A stretch of DNA of 64,000 nt from Anoxynatronum buryatiense (lineage in GTDB: Bacteria; Bacillota; Clostridia; Peptostreptococcales; Tindalliaceae). Shown here piece by piece: positions 61,465 through 64,000 of this stretch. Made by a program: the position numbers and the translations under genes. The stretch covers positions 221,121-285,120 of the forward strand of contig NZ_FXUF01000005.1 of assembly GCF_900182905.1 (NCBI RefSeq), given 5' to 3'. The notes beneath the pieces were generated by a model. It had not been told where the DNA came from, did not search any database, and saw nothing but the letters and a program-made list of their open reading frames with translations. Numbering within the stretch: position 1 is the stretch's first letter; every line of letters starts with the position of its first letter.

Positions 61465-62616
61465 ATGTTTTTGATTTCCAATCTTCAGCACCGAAAAAAA
61501 TCGCTTCAACCCCTGGCCGTTTTACTGGCACTGGCCCTGCTGTTGCCCCTTGGCGCCTTAACCGCCTTCGGAGAGAACCTGCCCGGCGACGGTTTTGCCG
61601 CTCTCAGGCAGAAAGAGCCTGTTCCCGCCTTTGGCTCTATTACCGGCACCGTGGCAGAAATACGGCCCATGCAGTCACTCCCCAATGCCTATTACATTCT
61701 TTTGGAGGACGAAGAGAGCCCCACCTGGTTCACCATCACCGCCGATACGTTCCTCTTCAGTGATGAAGCTCCCGAACCCGGCGACACCGTCACCGGCTTT
61801 TATGACCTGAACGCTCCCATGATTCTCATCTATCCGCCCCAGTATCCCATTGTGGCCCTGGCAGTGAACCCAGGAGACACCCACCTGTTTGTTGGAGAAT
61901 TTGGCAGCGATCTGGTGGATGCCACCGAAACCCTGATGCTGGTAATCACCGAAGACACCCGGGTGGAAACCCCTGACGGCCAGCCTTTTGCGGAGCCCCT
62001 GACCGGTCATACCCTGGCAGTGGAATACAGCACCTCCACCCGCAGTATTCCCGCTCAAACACGCCCCCAGCGCGTGGTGGTACTGTCGGCAGAACTGAAT
62101 GATGCTGATGTTACCGAGGATGAAAATGATGAAAATGAAGCCACCGATGAGATTGACGGAGAAGATGAACACGAAAATGAACCTGCAAAGCCGGAAGAAA
62201 ATGGCAATGCATCTTCCCGTCCCATCACCCATGAGCCCGACTGGATGCCTGCCCTTGATGGCATGGATCTGGTGGTGGAAAATACCATTCTTCCCGATGC
62301 TCCCGCCGCCTGGGCCACCGACAATCGCGTGGTGATGGTTCCCCTTAAAACCATTGCTGAGGCCCTGGGCTACCGGGTGCACTGGCTGGCTGAAACCCGC
62401 ACCATCACTCTTTCTGACAGTTATTCTCTCACCATTGGCGCTGACGCTTATGTGGATATGAGCCAGGATTCTCCCATTCGACTGGGAACACCACCGGCAC
62501 TGCGGGAAGGCCGTACTTTTGTGCCCCTCACTTTTTTCAGGGATGTGATTCCCATGAACAACGCCTATGTGTTTGAAAACCAGATTGTCATTGATAATCA
62601 GGAGATTATGCACTAG
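61465..62616 (+). CDS. Secreted stalk-domain protein (copper-amine-oxidase-N-like)
   Basis: A 383-residue exported protein. Signal peptide about 1-37 (LAVLLALALLLPLGALTAFG). The N-terminal part (about 45-200) is beta-rich with repeated ITADTF, VITEDT and YPIVALAV strands and resembles an OB-like fold; no family recognised. An acidic Asp/Glu/Asn linker (about 212-250) precedes the C-terminal stalk domain of the copper amine oxidase N family (VVMVPLKTIAEALGYRVHW, RTFVPLTFFRDVI). AAAGGAGC lies before ATG 61465. The stalk domain is shared with the protein at 41754-43025. The upstream gap between 61174 and 61464 shows no clear promoter. Confidence 0.85.
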   Translation: MFLISNLQHRKKSLQPLAVLLALALLLPLGALTAFGENLPGDGFAALRQKEPVPAFGSITGTVAEIRPMQSLPNAYYILLEDEESPTWFTITADTFLFSDEAPEPGDTVTGFYDLNAPMILIYPPQYPIVALAVNPGDTHLFVGEFGSDLVDATETLMLVITEDTRVETPDGQPFAEPLTGHTLAVEYSTSTRSIPAQTRPQRVVVLSAELNDADVTEDENDENEATDEIDGEDEHENEPAKPEENGNASSRPITHEPDWMPALDGMDLVVENTILPDAPAAWATDNRVVMVPLKTIAEALGYRVHWLAETRTITLSDSYSLTIGADAYVDMSQDSPIRLGTPPALREGRTFVPLTFFRDVIPMNNAYVFENQIVIDNQEIMH

Positions 62617-62796
62617 AACTGCAGGGAATAGTTAATAGGGAATAGTGTATAGAAACCATACGCTAAGACTGCAGTGAATAGTTGATAGGGAATGGTGAAC
62701 AAGAAAAAACGAAAAATAGACATATTAAGTAGAAATACCAGCTATCAATCAAAACCAGCGAGAAAAGAATCCTGCTTGCAGATCTATCAGAATAAT
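62617..62796. repeat. Imperfect direct repeats after the stalk-protein gene
   Basis: ACTGCAGGGAATAGTTAATA near 62619 and ACTGCAGTGAATAGTTGATA near 62670 are imperfect copies of a unit of about 30 bases that ends GGGAATAGTG or GGGAATGGTG. A similar GGAATAGTGGATAG piece occurs near 58653. Function unknown. Confidence 0.55.
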
Positions 62797-62843
62797 ACCG
62801 CCTGCGGTGAGTTAACTGACTCAAAACCGCAGGCGGTTTCTTT
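62797..62843 (+). terminator. Terminator-like long hairpin
   Basis: ACCGCCTGCGGT (62797-62808) and ACCGCAGGCGGT (62826-62837) are perfect complements across a 17-base loop that itself holds GAGTTAACTGACTC, followed by TTTCTTT. It could end transcription from the stalk-protein gene about 200 bases upstream. Confidence 0.75.
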
Positions 62844-62874
62844 GTGGTATAGGAAACAGCATACGTACAATAAG

Positions 62875-62883
62875 TGTGGATAA
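62875..62883 (-). other. Perfect consensus DnaA box
   Basis: TGTGGATAA on the plus strand, i.e. TTATCCACA on the minus strand, between the long terminator hairpin and the transposase remnant. Confidence 0.45.
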
Positions 62884-62969
62884 CGTTTTGGCACTGAGTG
62901 GTCTTCAGTCAAGAAAAAGGACAACTAAAAATGAGTTTTTCTGAGTCAAATCACTTTTTATTCCACGGT

Positions 62970-63102
62970 CTTCTTGACAGCGAGCCTCTGGTGGCATGAA
63001 TGCTGGCATCGAAGGCATCCCCTTTGGTCAGAGAAGAAAAGCGCTTCGGGGGAAGTGATGCCTGGCGGCCAGCCTATCATGCCGCCACTCGCTGTCAAGA
63101 AG
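62970..63102. repeat. Inverted repeat at the 3' end of the transposase remnant
   Basis: CTTCTTGACAGCGAG (62970-62984) and CTCGCTGTCAAGAAG (63088-63102) are perfect 15-base complements; the similarity continues inward as GTGGCATGA against TCATGCCGCC. The right arm overlaps the transposase stop codon at 63095. It may mark an internal hairpin of the insertion sequence. The true IS end is probably farther left, near 62920, but the other end lies outside the window. Confidence 0.55.
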
Positions 63103-64000
63103 CTTTCGGCGGCATAAACCGTTCTTTTGCCTGCTTTTCGTAGTCATGGGGTGAGTTCATCTCACAATGACTGTGGATTCGTGTGGTATTGTAGAATGTT
63201 TCTATATATCGGAAAATCAATTCGTGGGCATGCGCTGCATTTTTGATGATGTACCTGTTGAGCCACTCGCGTTTAATAAGGGCATGAAATGATTCGATGG
63301 GAGCGTTGTCCCAGGGGGTGGCTTTGTTGGAATAGCTCCGTATAAAGCTTTTGGCTGGGGTGGCTTCAAGGTATGCCTTCGAGACATCCTGGCAACCTCT
63401 GTCGCTGTGAATGATAGTGGGGCTGTCGGTGCTTCGATGCTGTTTCGCTTTTTGAACAGCAACCAGGACGCCTTCTGTTCTTAAATGATCTGTCACATGC
63501 CATCCGATGATTTTCTTGAAAATAGATCCATGACAGAGGTGAGGTACACAAAGCCGCTGGTGGTATAGCAATAGGTGATGTCTGTTACCCATACGGTGTT
63601 GGGTGCTGCTGGTGTGAAGTTTCGCTTCAGTATGTTTTTCAACTGGTTGTCAAAGTCTGGATCGATGGTGGTTTGTCGATAGGGTGATACCCAAATGGCA
63701 CGAATGCCTTCTTCTCTCATGTAATTTTTCTGCCACGTGTATTCCTTGCTTTATGAGCATTTCAGTGATTTTAGGAGCACCATATACTTGGTAGGATTCA
63801 TTGTAGATCTGGACGATTTTTGCTTGGATCATTTTTTTCCGCCGTTCCTGATCTGATGGCTTTCTATTTCGAAATTGATAGTAGCCTGATGTTGAAACGC
63901 CTAGAAGTTTGAGCACACTGCTAACAGAAAGAGGGCGTTTCCTGGAAGTCTCTTCTACAAGGGTGTAGAAACCTTTTGTTAGTCGTTCAGTATGCTCATG
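63095..64000 (-). pseudogene. IS3-family transposase (OrfB), frameshifted and cut by the window edge
   Basis: Three reading-frame pieces on the minus strand join into one IS3-type OrfB. From the window edge the frame reads GFYTLVEETSRKRPLSVSSV, then LKLLGVSTSGYYQFRNRKP, to about 63726, where roughly ten bases seem lost after GIHVAEK. The next piece starts MREEGIRAIWVSPYRQT and has the first catalytic Asp in VWVTDITYCYTTSG. A second shift near 63515 is one missing A in AAGAAAATC, after MDLFSRK. The last piece has IIHSDRGCQD with the second Asp and the closing Glu in NAPIESFHALIKRE. The DDE triad is thus present but split. The first part of the gene and any OrfA lie outside the window. It is not expected to be active. 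Confidence 0.88.

Overview
The window reads as a chromosome segment from a Gram-positive anaerobe of the class Clostridia. The evidence is strong AGGAGG-type ribosome sites, PyrR-controlled pyrimidine attenuators, the YwlE/Sua5/PrfA/PrmC/RpmE/Rho neighbourhood, the short HisG plus HisZ form of ATP phosphoribosyltransferase, SLH-domain surface proteins and a Kce-type beta-keto acid cleavage enzyme. No rRNA, tRNA, CRISPR array or prophage was recognised. Base composition looks moderate, except for a visibly AT-richer block at about 32.4-38.0 kb. Most genes lie on the minus strand.

0-11 kb: housekeeping genes, all minus: upp (cut by the window edge), rpiB, ywlE, sua5, prfA, prmC, a lipoamide-dehydrogenase-like flavoprotein lacking one redox cysteine, rpmE, rho, glpX, a small transaldolase and kce. 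A hairpin-rich noncoding stretch lies upstream of the flavoprotein gene. 11-21.4 kb: an SNF-type sodium symporter, then the complete histidine operon hisZ-G-D-C-B-H-A-F-IE, behind a strong promoter. 21.5-30.5 kb: a potassium and signalling block: one TrkH-type channel subunit, three RCK/TrkA-type proteins, a membrane-anchored RCK-like protein, a sensor kinase, two receiver proteins, and a KdpE plus shortened KdpD pair with no kdpFABC in view.

30.7-41.6 kb: surface glycosylation genes (GtrA, GT2, a GT39-like membrane transferase, galU). They are interrupted by the AT-rich plus-strand block of a MalT-like LuxR regulator, a DUF2442-like small protein and a beta-helix/SLH surface protein. 41.7-49 kb: secreted or membrane proteins (stalk domain, DUF4870, LolA-like lipoprotein, DUF1508) and a NarL-type kinase and regulator that converge, with a membrane coiled-coil protein next to the regulator. 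49.2-52.3 kb: a cluster of DnaA-box matches, an Rpn/YhgA-like nuclease gene with a 12-bp repeat, and a secreted PPGL-motif protein whose 3' end is duplicated 1.1 kb away.

52.3-58.6 kb: a ferric-type ABC importer (ATPase, lipoprotein, fused permease) apparently co-transcribed with a beta-CASP-like metallo-hydrolase, and a divergent LysR regulator. 58.8-61.2 kb: pyrR-pyrF-pyrE with a promoter and two PyrR-type attenuators. 61.4-64 kb: a second stalk-domain protein, then a decayed IS3-family transposase running off the window. Short tandem duplications are unusually common in the intergenic regions, especially after 40 kb.
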